DNA of 64,000 nt, taken from NCBI RefSeq assembly GCF_009720525.1, contig NZ_CP043930.1, positions 2,081,501-2,145,500 of the forward strand, in the 5' to 3' direction. Each line of letters starts with the position of its first letter. Position 1 is the first letter of the stretch. Position numbers and translations under genes: made by a program. Shown piece by piece: positions 18,930 to 26,222 of the stretch. Below the pieces are notes generated by a model, which saw nothing but the letters and a program-made list of their open reading frames with translations, had not been told where the DNA came from and made no database searches. Origin of the DNA: Gimesia benthica (GTDB taxonomy: Bacteria > Planctomycetota > Planctomycetia > Planctomycetales > Planctomycetaceae).

Positions 18930-20276
18930 TTGAAAACATTCAAAGAGATTGAATTGATCGCCCCAGTCCAAAGAGCACTGGTCGAAGAAAATTATGAAAC
19001 CCCGACGCCTATCCAGGCGCAAACCATTCCCTCCGCACTCGAAGGACACGATATTCTGGGATGTGCGCAGACAGGAACGGGAAAAACAGCCGCTCTGGCC
19101 TTACCCATACTCAATCATCTGGGAAAAGAGAATCGCAAAGCCAAGCCCTATCGTCCACAGGCTCTGGTACTGGCCCCCACCCGGGAGCTGGCCATTCAGA
19201 TCGGTGACAGTTTTGCCGCATACGGCAGACACCTCAAACTGCGCCACCTGCTGATTTATGGTGGTGTCAGCCAGAAAAACCAGGTCAAAGGCCTGAGTCG
19301 TGGCGCTCACATCGTAGTCGCTACGCCAGGACGTCTGCTGGACTTAATGAACCAGGGAGAAATCCATCTGGACCAGCTGGAACTTTTCGTCCTGGACGAA
19401 GCCGACCGCATGCTCGACATGGGCTTTCTGCCGGACCTGAAGAAGATTATCAGTCAACTGCCTGAAAAACGTCAGTCACTGTTCTTCTCAGCCACCCTGG
19501 CTCCCAAAATTAAGGAGTTGGCTCAACGCCTGCTGAAAAATCCAGTCAGTGTGAATGTCACTCCTCAAAAGACCAGTGTCAAAAAAATCCAGCAACAACT
19601 GATCTACGTGGAACGGAATGGAAAGCAGTCTCTGCTGCAAAATATCCTGGCCGACTCCGCTGTGGATCGAGCCCTGGTCTTCATGCGAACCAAGCGTACT
19701 GCCAACATGCTGTCAAAACGTCTCACGCAAATCGGCATCCGCTCATCTGCCATCCATGGCAATAAATCACAGTCGGCCCGCCAGCAGGCACTCGAGGCTT
19801 TCCGCAGCCGCAAAATCCAGGTGCTCGTTGCTACCGATGTCGCGGCCCGTGGCATCGATATCGAAGGCATCACTCACGTGATCAACTTCGATCTACCGGT
19901 TGAACCGGAAGCCTACGTGCATCGCATCGGCCGCACCGGACGCGCAGGGGCAGAGGGAATCGCCATCTCCTTCTGCAGTGATAACGAACGAGGCGAACTG
20001 CGGGCCATCGAAAAACTGATCGGCCACAAAGTTCCCGTCTCCAAAGAACACCGGGCTCCTCGTGCTCAGAAGAATAAAGCTGATGCCCTGCCAGACCCTA
20101 CGCCCCGACAGCGGAGCAATGGTAAAAACGGACACACTGTGGAAGGAACAGAAACGACTTCGCGAAACCGCTTTCGACGCAAGAAAACAGCGAAGACAGC
20201 CGCGAGTAAACTACAACAGGAACCTAAACGCACAAAATGGCGTCGCCTGAAGCCGCGTGCCAGTCAATCAAGTTAG
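18930..20276 (+). CDS. rhlE: DEAD-box ATP-dependent RNA helicase, RhlE type
   Basis: The product is 448 residues. The start is a TTG at 18930 with AAGGAAA just upstream; MKTFKEIELIAPVQRALVEE is the expected N-terminus. Helicase motifs in order: the Q motif TPTPIQAQ (25-32), Walker A AQTGTGKT (46-53), PTRELA, DEAD in VLDEADRMLDMGF near 155, SAT in FFSATL, DVAARGID and HRIGRTGRAG near 330. The C-terminal 80 residues are basic and low-complexity, typical of RhlE, and probably bind RNA. The enzyme remodels RNA in ribosome assembly or mRNA decay and often matters in the cold. The next two genes on the strand are a small basic protein and a cold-shock protein, which fits a cold-response cluster. 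Confidence 0.95.
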   Translation: MKTFKEIELIAPVQRALVEENYETPTPIQAQTIPSALEGHDILGCAQTGTGKTAALALPILNHLGKENRKAKPYRPQALVLAPTRELAIQIGDSFAAYGRHLKLRHLLIYGGVSQKNQVKGLSRGAHIVVATPGRLLDLMNQGEIHLDQLELFVLDEADRMLDMGFLPDLKKIISQLPEKRQSLFFSATLAPKIKELAQRLLKNPVSVNVTPQKTSVKKIQQQLIYVERNGKQSLLQNILADSAVDRALVFMRTKRTANMLSKRLTQIGIRSSAIHGNKSQSARQQALEAFRSRKIQVLVATDVAARGIDIEGITHVINFDLPVEPEAYVHRIGRTGRAGAEGIAISFCSDNERGELRAIEKLIGHKVPVSKEHRAPRAQKNKADALPDPTPRQRSNGKNGHTVEGTETTSRNRFRRKKTAKTAASKLQQEPKRTKWRRLKPRASQSS

Positions 20277-20317
20277 TCACTTGCCTCTTGCAGGTGCGGC
20301 GTTTCATTTTCAATTTC

Positions 20318-20323
20318 AAGGAG
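20318..20323 (+). promoter_or_regulatory. Shine-Dalgarno site deciding an unusual start
   Basis: AAGGAG lies 7 bases before the ATC at 20331. The reading from that codon (IAKNRNTYAKRQRE) has the expected small-protein N-terminus, while no ATG, GTG or TTG stands at the correct distance. Confidence 0.5.
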
Positions 20324-20330
20324 ATTCATT

Positions 20331-20497
20331 ATCGCTAAAAACAGGAACACTTATGCCAAGCGTCAACGAGAAGCAGAAAAAAAGCGAAAGCAGAAGCCAA
20401 ACGGGTACGCCGGAATCAATTGAAGCAAAGTGGTCCGTTAAGTTCTCCGGTTCTCCCACCGGATAACGAATCTGAATTCCTGAATGATTCAGAATAA
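20331..20497 (+). pseudogene. Small basic protein between rhlE and csp, frameshifted, non-ATG start
   Basis: The reading IAKNRNTYAKRQREAEKK from ATC at 20331 continues, after a one-base shift in the A7 tract at 20377-20383, as AKAEAKRVRRNQLKQSG and then LPPDNESEFLNDSE to the stop at 20495-20497. The restored product has 55 residues: a strongly basic helix followed by a short acidic tail. Small proteins with an MAKN...YAKRQRE-like start sit near RNA helicase or cold-shock genes in various bacteria, which is why I regard the frame as real (recognition from memory, not a search). Two defects are visible: the start codon is ATC instead of ATG, and one A is missing. Either could be an assembly error. 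The 69-codon ATG frame over the same bases does not look like this protein. Confidence 0.5.
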
Positions 20498-20601
20498 CTC
20501 CAGGCCCGTCGACTAGACGACGACAGCCTGAATCAACTCGAACACTCTTGCAATCTGGGGACGCGAATGTTTCACCTCTCCCGGATTGTAACATTTTTTA
20601 A

Positions 20602-20817
<216 letters not shown>

Positions 20818-20860
20818 AACAGTCTGAAGACTGAGGCGAAAGCCTCATTCAAATGACAAA

Positions 20861-20900
20861 CAGCACCGCAGGCATTTCGCCGGCGGTGCTGTTTTTTTTT
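20861..20900 (+). terminator. Strong rho-independent terminator after csp
   Basis: The 9-bp stem CAGCACCGC/GCGGTGCTG is followed by a run of ten T residues. A smaller GAGGC-GAAA-GCCTC hairpin precedes it at 20833-20846. Confidence 0.93.
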
Positions 20901-20937
20901 TGTCGCGATTGTCAGTGAATGTTCAGAGTTAAAGAGC

Positions 20938-21866
20938 TTAAAACTCGCCTAATACCTGACCATCCTTTTTATTTCCGAGGTTCTGGAAGGTCCCGCGGTC
21001 AATGTTGGAAGAGATGAACCGCACGGCACCATCGGCCAGCAGAGCATGCACGCCCCCACATGATAGCTGCGGGCAAAGTTATACTTGGTCCCAGTATTCA
21101 CGACGCAAGGCGAAAGCGGGAAGGTGGTTGACTTACAGGCATAGTTCTGGTCGGCAACCGGTGTATTGGGGGTCTCGCGGGTTGTGAAAGTCATTTCACC
21201 ATGAGCACCACCGATTCCGTAACAGCCCGGGCAACCCCAGTAGGTAGTCGAAGCGGTGTTTCCGCGAATGATGATCTCCGAAACCATAATCGTATTCGAA
21301 GAGCCATCCTTCAGGTCACGAATCTTAGTATTCGAGTTATCAGCGAATACTCCATTCAGGTTGGCCCCCGTTGTCGTCGCCTCATTACCTGCGCAACCGA
21401 TATAACTCCCCTGCGAACGCCCCAAAGAATCGGCATTTCCCGGAGTAGAAGGATCCGAGGGACACAGGTAGACTGGAACTACGGCTTTATAAATTTCCGG
21501 GTCCGTGACCAGATGCACGTGGCTTGCCGTATTGGCGGAGTACTTATTGTATAACGGGGCCTGGTCTACAAAGGGCAGAATCTGATGTGCCCAGGTATCA
21601 CGCCAGTGATAAGTGCCGTAAGGAGCAGATGAATTATAGTTTCCGGGCCTGACTTCCATATGACCGTAAGGAAACAGGCGATGCGTATCGTGATAGTTGT
21701 GCAGTGCGATACCGATCTGCTTCAGATTATTCTTACAGGTCGACCGGCGGGCCGCTTCACGTGCCTGTTGCACAGCAGGCAACAGCAGTGCGATAAGGAT
21801 CGCAATAATAGCAATCACAACCAACAACTCAATGAGGGTAAATCCTCGCTTGGTAGACGCAGACAT
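20938..21866 (-). pseudogene. DUF1559 prepilin-like protein, frameshifted near its C-terminus
   Basis: The start is the ATG at 21866 with AGGAG upstream; a TTG at 21893 is also in frame. The N-terminus [20 protein letters not shown] is the type IV prepilin cleavage and helix signature; [20 protein letters not shown] and ALHNYHDTH are typical of DUF1559 (PF07596), which is greatly expanded in planctomycetes. The plain reading loses the family after RSYHVG and stops at 20949. Adding one base to the C5 tract at 21053-21057 gives [18 protein letters not shown] and the classic ending [14 protein letters not shown] with a stop at 20938. The protein is probably exported and anchored through its pilin-like helix; its true function is unknown. 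The break affects only the last 39 residues. Confidence 0.88.
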
Positions 21867-22123
21867 TCCAACTCCTGTAACTCGGTAGGACAAGACAGTT
21901 CAATAACAACTGGATTGATAAATCGGTAAGTGAGTCTGCCTGGCAGGATGTCTAAAATAGACTTGGGCAGGGTGGGCGCTCTTACTCAAAACTTACATTT
22001 GTTAAGTATTTCTCACTAATGAAGCTTTGACAAGCTTAGTCCGGCATGGATGCTGCCGGAATTCAAAAATCTTCTGTACACATCTCTAGAGAATGGTGAC
22101 TCTACATCACTTCTTGTCTCAGA

Positions 22124-23146
22124 TCACCGTTTGATTTCGGTAACCCTGAGACAACAGTCCACCGGACAGACATCATGGTTCGGCCCCAATGGTCCCAGGG
22201 CGGGACGATCAGCAGTGCCAGCGATGCGTTCCTCGATCAATTCTCGAATCATGGTGATAAAGCGGGGATGGACTCCCACTGTTTTTGCCCGGGCGACATT
22301 GATGCCGACTTCACTGCCGACCTGTTTCGCCTCTGTGTCCAGATCGAACAGCACCTCCATGTGGTCGGAAACGAAGCCGATCGGAATAATGACGACATCC
22401 TGAACCTCTCCCTGCTGCCCCAGTTCGGTGATAAAATCACAGATATCGGGTTCCAGCCAGGGTTGATGAGGCGGACCACTGCGGCTCTGGTATACCAGAT
22501 GCCAGGGGTGCGTTCCCAATCGTTCACTCACCAGCTGAGCAGCGTCCTTCAGTTGGGTTTCGTAGCGACAGCCCGCGGCCATCGCCAGGGGGATACTGTG
22601 AGCGGAAAACAGAATTGTCGCCTGCTCTCGGCGTTCTTCCGGGATCTCGGCCAGTGCTTCCCGGGCGCGATCAAGGGTAGCCTCGATAAATCCGGGATGA
22701 TTAAAGAACATCCGCAGCTTATCGACTTCGGGAGCCCCAGCTCCAACCGCTTCCTGAGCCTGCTGGATGTCTTCCCGGTACTGGCGACAACCCGAATACG
22801 AGCTGAATGCCGAGGTGAAAAAGCCCAGGGCCCGCTGAATGCCATCCTGTTTCATCTGCGCCAGCGTATCCGTCAGCAGGGGATGCCAGTTCCGGTTTCC
22901 CCAGTAGATGGGGAGTTGCGGCCCGTTCGCAGCCAGTTCCTGTTCAAGTGCCGCGATCAGGGCCCGATTCTGCCCGTTGATCGGACTCACTCCACCGAAC
23001 TGCTGGTAATGCTCCGCGACTTCCAGCATCCGCTCCCGGGGGACATTCTTGCCCCTGAGCACATTTTCCAGAAAGGGAATCACATCGTCAGGCCCTTCCG
23101 GCCCCCCGAAGGAAACTACCAGAATCGCGTCATATTCATTATTCAT
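22124..23146 (-). CDS. hemH: Ferrochelatase
   Basis: The product is 340 residues. Key residues fall at H183 (in FSAHSIP) and E264 (in FVSDHMEVLFDLD), the same positions as the catalytic pair of Bacillus ferrochelatase, with GGVSPING near 51-58 as in the family. The enzyme inserts ferrous iron into a porphyrin at the end of haem synthesis. The close match to the Bacillus type leaves open the coproporphyrin III-dependent reaction (then called CpfC) instead of protoporphyrin IX. The C-terminus has a cysteine cluster (DVCPVDCCL), which could hold an iron-sulfur cluster as in some ferrochelatases; this is inference. The gene stands alone, divergent from msrA. The many haem c proteins nearby would need its product. 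Confidence 0.93.
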   Translation of the reverse strand: MNNEYDAILVVSFGGPEGPDDVIPFLENVLRGKNVPRERMLEVAEHYQQFGGVSPINGQNRALIAALEQELAANGPQLPIYWGNRNWHPLLTDTLAQMKQDGIQRALGFFTSAFSSYSGCRQYREDIQQAQEAVGAGAPEVDKLRMFFNHPGFIEATLDRAREALAEIPEERREQATILFSAHSIPLAMAAGCRYETQLKDAAQLVSERLGTHPWHLVYQSRSGPPHQPWLEPDICDFITELGQQGEVQDVVIIPIGFVSDHMEVLFDLDTEAKQVGSEVGINVARAKTVGVHPRFITMIRELIEERIAGTADRPALGPLGPNHDVCPVDCCLRVTEIKR

Positions 23147-23444
23147 TCAGGCTGTCTCTACTGTCTGGTTGGCAAATCACTCATCGGTCGCTGCTGAACC
23201 GAGGGCTTGTCTTTCCTGCTATTGATCTCATCATAACAACTTTTTTCCGTTGTAGTCAGCCTGCAAAAGATGACTACTCCTGTTCCATAAAGATTTATCG
23301 CCTTCACTCACCATTTTCTCCCCCTGCGTCTGAAGAAAGTTTCACCCTGTCCCTGCCCGGTCGGATTGCCTAAAATGAATTCAGTCGCTTAGAATATGAC
23401 AGACTGCTTTCATTCAAGCACTTTCGTAAAGGGATTTTACTCCA

Positions 23445-24176
23445 ATGACGTTTTCACAACTGCCTCAGCTGGCACTGGTTGTCTTATCGATTGCTACCCT
23501 CTTCACACTGCTCACCGCCTGTGAAAATTCCATCTCCAAAGAAGACCGCCCCGTAGCGATCTCCGAAGAACAGCCCGAATCGGAAGTAAAAATGGTCGCC
23601 CACGAAGCTGCAGACGGTCTGGAAGTCGTCACCCTCGGCTCAGGCTGCTTCTGGTGTACCGAGGCGGTTTTCCGCGAACTCAAAGGGGTCAAGTCTGCCG
23701 TCTCCGGCTACTCGGGAGGCGCGGTCCCCAACCCGACTTACAAAGCCGTCTGTACCGGCACCACCGGTCACGCAGAGGTCATTCAGGTCACCTTTGATCC
23801 TGAAGTGATCCCCTTCACAGACATCCTCAAAGTCTTCTGGGAAACACACGACCCGACCACGCTCAACCGCCAGGGAGCAGACGTGGGAACGCAGTATCGC
23901 TCCGCTGTCTTCTATCACAATGAGAAGCAGAAAGAAGAAGCGACCGCTTACAAGAAACAACTCGATGAATCAGGACAGTTCAAAAGTCCCATCGTCACTG
24001 AAATCACCGAGTTCCAGAAATTCTATCCCGCCGAAGACTACCATCAGGACTATTTCAAACTGAATCCCAACCAGCAGTACTGCCAGTTCGTGATCCGCCC
24101 CAAACTGGAAAAGTTTCGCAGCAAGTTCAGCGAGAAACTGAAATCCGAAGAGAACACCAAAGAGAAGCCAGAATAA
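23445..24176 (+). CDS. msrA: Peptide methionine-S-sulfoxide reductase, lipoprotein form
   Basis: The product is 243 residues. The N-terminal signal ends with the lipobox LLTAC (Cys26), so the enzyme is probably anchored in the periplasm or outer envelope. The MsrA domain follows from about residue 60, with GCFWCTEAVF giving the catalytic Cys68, then GYSGG, GHAEV and DPTTLNRQGADVGTQYRS, all family hallmarks. A late cysteine in QQYCQFVI can act as resolving residue. It reduces methionine-S-sulfoxide in oxidised proteins. An AAGGGA site precedes the ATG at 23445. It is monocistronic; a hairpin TGAGACG/CGTCTCA follows the stop at 24190-24209. Confidence 0.95.
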   Translation: MTFSQLPQLALVVLSIATLFTLLTACENSISKEDRPVAISEEQPESEVKMVAHEAADGLEVVTLGSGCFWCTEAVFRELKGVKSAVSGYSGGAVPNPTYKAVCTGTTGHAEVIQVTFDPEVIPFTDILKVFWETHDPTTLNRQGADVGTQYRSAVFYHNEKQKEEATAYKKQLDESGQFKSPIVTEITEFQKFYPAEDYHQDYFKLNPNQQYCQFVIRPKLEKFRSKFSEKLKSEENTKEKPE

Positions 24177-25021
24177 TCTACTCTGACAATGAGACGACTT
24201 GACGTCTCAGGCCTTTGATCCACTCTTCACACTTTCAGAGGGAATCCCTGCCAGGGCTTCCTGCTTACCCGGAGTGGGCAGGGACGGATTGTCCTGAAAT
24301 TCGGGATCCGGAGCTTCTCCACTGGAGAACCGGTCACGAAACCAGCCGGCCACCTGATGACTCAGTTTGAGTACATTCGCAATCGGCGAAGTGGGTCCAG
24401 TAGTCCCGCAGCCATTCCGGCGAACGATAAAATGAACCACCCGGCGTGACTGACAACAGACGCGTCCAGTCCTGGTGATATTCCAGTAATGCATCAATCT
24501 CATTCAGCTCGATCACATCTGACATGAATTATCGGCCCTTGCATCTTCTCTCCGCTTCACTCTGCTCTGGCGGTTGAGCCTTCGTCCCTGATCGCAGTTT
24601 CGTGCGGGAAATACCTCAATTTGAGTCAGCAGAAACTGTCCCCCGTTCCGAGCAGCGGGCAGCTTCCATACACGCAATGAACTTAGCCCACGTACAGTGT
24701 CACTCAAAAAAATCAGAGCTGAGAAACTGGAATCCCGCAGGGGAACGGAGGTGACGGTCAGGTTATATCGGTCTTGAGAATGAAAAAGCCGTCCGCAACT
24801 TTTAAGACATTTTGATCATGTTAGAACAGTTAGGATGTGCGTTGCATGATCGACTGAAATATGCGGTAAAACACTGCAGGGAGAATGCTGCAACAGCCAT
24901 CGATATGGAGGGAATTATCTGCTGTTCGCTGAAAGCAAGCCGTTGAAAACACTGTCGACTCACACCAGATCGTCAAGATTATTGCACAGGTTTGAGAACC
25001 GGAGGTGAGTCGTTGCCAGCC
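24177..25021. other. Gene-poor stretch with a gene remnant
   Basis: Apart from the hairpin after msrA and the acetyltransferase remnant at 24207-24525, I find no coding signal in 845 bp on either strand. Confidence 0.4.
24207..24525 (-). pseudogene. Remnant of a GNAT/FemAB-like acetyltransferase gene
   Basis: The frame from the ATG at 24525 begins MSDVIELNEIDALLEYHQDW and continues with FYRSPEWLRDYWTHFAD. This resembles the N-terminus of FemAB/BioF2-like GNAT proteins of planctomycetes, which run to about 350 residues. After some 50 codons it becomes unconvincing and stops at 24334. A second frame then carries a plausible protein tail (LKLSHQVAGWFRDRF to ESVKSGSKA) to 24207. This looks like an internal deletion joining the two ends of one gene, or two fragments. 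It is not expected to be functional. The match is from memory and only to a short segment. Confidence 0.4.
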
Positions 25022-25225
25022 TCACTCTTTCTTCTTATCTGCCGACATCGCCTCGACCAGCAGTCGGTTTCGCTGGTCTGCTTTATATTCATTGACCACC
25101 ATGATGGCATGAATCATTCCCGGCAGCCAGAACAGCAGCGTCAGAATGATGTTCAAGATGAACTGGAAAGGCTTCCCCGCCAGCAGGACGGCGAGGGGTG
25201 GAATCACAACTGCCAGAAAATACAT
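25022..25225 (-). CDS. YqaE/Pmp3-family small membrane protein
   Basis: The product is 67 residues from the ATG at 25225, which has a GGAGAG ribosome site; a longer frame from 25273 adds 16 unlikely residues. Two hydrophobic helices carry the Pmp3 (PF01679) pattern: FLAVVIPPLAVLLAGKPFQF and then ILNIILTLLFWLPGMIHAI. The C-terminus is charged (ADKKKE). Family members are stress-induced membrane proteins that affect membrane potential. It lies 90 bp outside the left island junction, so before island insertion it would have been directly downstream of the tRNA gene. Confidence 0.85.
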   Translation of the reverse strand: MYFLAVVIPPLAVLLAGKPFQFILNIILTLLFWLPGMIHAIMVVNEYKADQRNRLLVEAMSADKKKE

Positions 25226-25314
25226 CTCACTCTCCAGTCTCACGAGTGCCCAATGGACAGGCTCCTGATTCACGAAATTTTAGAGACACAACCTTCTCAC
25301 CAGAAAGCGAGAAA

Positions 25315-25334
25315 AAATAGGGCCGACAGGACTC
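25315..25334. repeat. Left attachment site of the island (att core copy)
   Basis: Twenty bases identical to 33921-33940. They correspond to the 3' end of the tRNA gene at 33924-33997 (acceptor and T-arm part) plus three flanking bases. The bases on both sides differ from the other copy, so the repeat is exactly 20 bp. Confidence 0.9.
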
Positions 25335-25391
25335 AAAGCGTTCTGCCCAACGACATTGATATTCAATAGTTAAAGCAAAAACAATTCTGAC

Positions 25392-25412
25392 GCGCTGCGA
25401 AATGCGCTGCAG
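25392..25412 (+). repeat. Arm-type repeat, left copy
   Basis: A 21-base sequence is present identically at 33790-33810. Each copy contains GCGCTGC twice as a direct repeat with 5 bases between. One copy lies inside each end of the island, the layout expected for arm-type integrase binding sites. Confidence 0.6.
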
Positions 25413-25542
25413 TTGGGAATTTTCAAGAATCAACGTGGTAAGCTCTGCAGGCTGAGAAATCAGACCGTTAAAGCAGGTTTGCCACGTTTTTTCTTTCCCT
25501 TGAATCATCCTCTCATATCTCAAACGGCTTGCCTGTTCTGCA

Positions 25543-25743
25543 TCAGACCAGGCTTTGAACGATTACCGCAATCAGTTTCCCTATGAGAATGGCTCCAGAC
25601 GTCGCTATCAGGACGAATAAGCCATAAGCGAGGTTATCCTTGAGAGTCTGTCTCTCAGCTGCTTTCAGGGCTTCCTCAGCCTGTCTGACGAGTTCAGCTC
25701 TCTCTGATGCCTCTTTGTGAGTGGATGCGACAGGGCGAATCAT
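25543..25743 (-). CDS. Small membrane protein of the island (second in pair)
   Basis: The product is 66 residues: a charged amphipathic helix rich in Ala and Glu (ASERAELVRQAEEALKAAER), then one transmembrane helix (LFVLIATSGAILIGKLIAVI) close to the C-terminus. It starts at the ATG at 25743, which overlaps the stop of the preceding gene as ATGA, so the pair should be translationally coupled. I recognise no family. Its place next to a divergent restriction-modification gene inside a mobile island makes an accessory or defence-related role possible, but nothing in the sequence proves it. Confidence 0.65.
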   Translation of the reverse strand: MIRPVASTHKEASERAELVRQAEEALKAAERQTLKDNLAYGLFVLIATSGAILIGKLIAVIVQSLV

Positions 25744-26030
25744 GATGCAGCCCCCCAGTTCAAAAAATAAATCAATGCAGCAGTAAAAATGCAGATGATA
25801 ATAAATAGGACAAAACTGAACTCGAATTGTTGCGCCTGCTGATTCGCAGAAATGTGAAGCTGTTGTAATTCAGGAGGCAGATCGGCAATTCTTTCGGCTT
25901 CCTGTCGTCTGAGCTCCTTTTTCCGTTTCGCTTCCCTGCTCCCCCAGACAATCAGAACCACGAGCGTGACAAGTGCCACGAATGCCCAAAACAGGACGTT
26001 AAGGATTTGCTCTATCGTGAGATTCGCCAT
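25740..26030 (-). CDS. Small two-helix membrane protein of the island (first in pair)
   Basis: The product is 96 residues from the ATG at 26030, which has a GGGGGAGA ribosome site; a longer frame from 26105 adds 25 residues without support. A first transmembrane helix (ILNVLFWAFVALVTLVVLIV) is followed by a cytosolic segment of about 40 residues that is basic and then Gln-rich (KRKKELRRQEAERIADLPPEL), and a second helix (FVLFIIICIFTAALIYFL) ends the protein. The topology is a hairpin with both termini on the same side. No family is recognised. It overlaps the next gene by four bases and is divergent from the restriction-modification gene across about 190 bp. Confidence 0.65.
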   Translation of the reverse strand: MANLTIEQILNVLFWAFVALVTLVVLIVWGSREAKRKKELRRQEAERIADLPPELQQLHISANQQAQQFEFSFVLFIIICIFTAALIYFLNWGAAS

Positions 26031-26222
26031 TTCTCCCCCCTCTCCAGCCTGGATCCTATCCTCCCTCAATTTGCTCTCACGTGGATATTGCAGAGCAGTT
26101 ATCATACGCTAGAATGACGATTCTCATTTGTCTACTGCTTTTTTATTCAATTCAGCCAGTCTACCAAAGTTCTGATCCAAGACGGCAACAGAACAGACCA
26201 GCCAGCCCCCGGAAAGTGAAAT

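Noticed and set aside
22175-23197. A 340-codon frame antisense to ferrochelatase
   Set aside because: The complement holds hemH with its catalytic residues in place; this is a mirror frame of the same length.
25392-25412. Repeat considered as the start of a CRISPR or satellite array
   Set aside because: Only two copies exist, 8.4 kb apart, each at an island end. There is no regular spacing.
25227-25523. A 98-codon frame over the left island junction
   Set aside because: It spans the att core and arm repeat. Its composition matches reading through those sites, and no family or start signal is visible.
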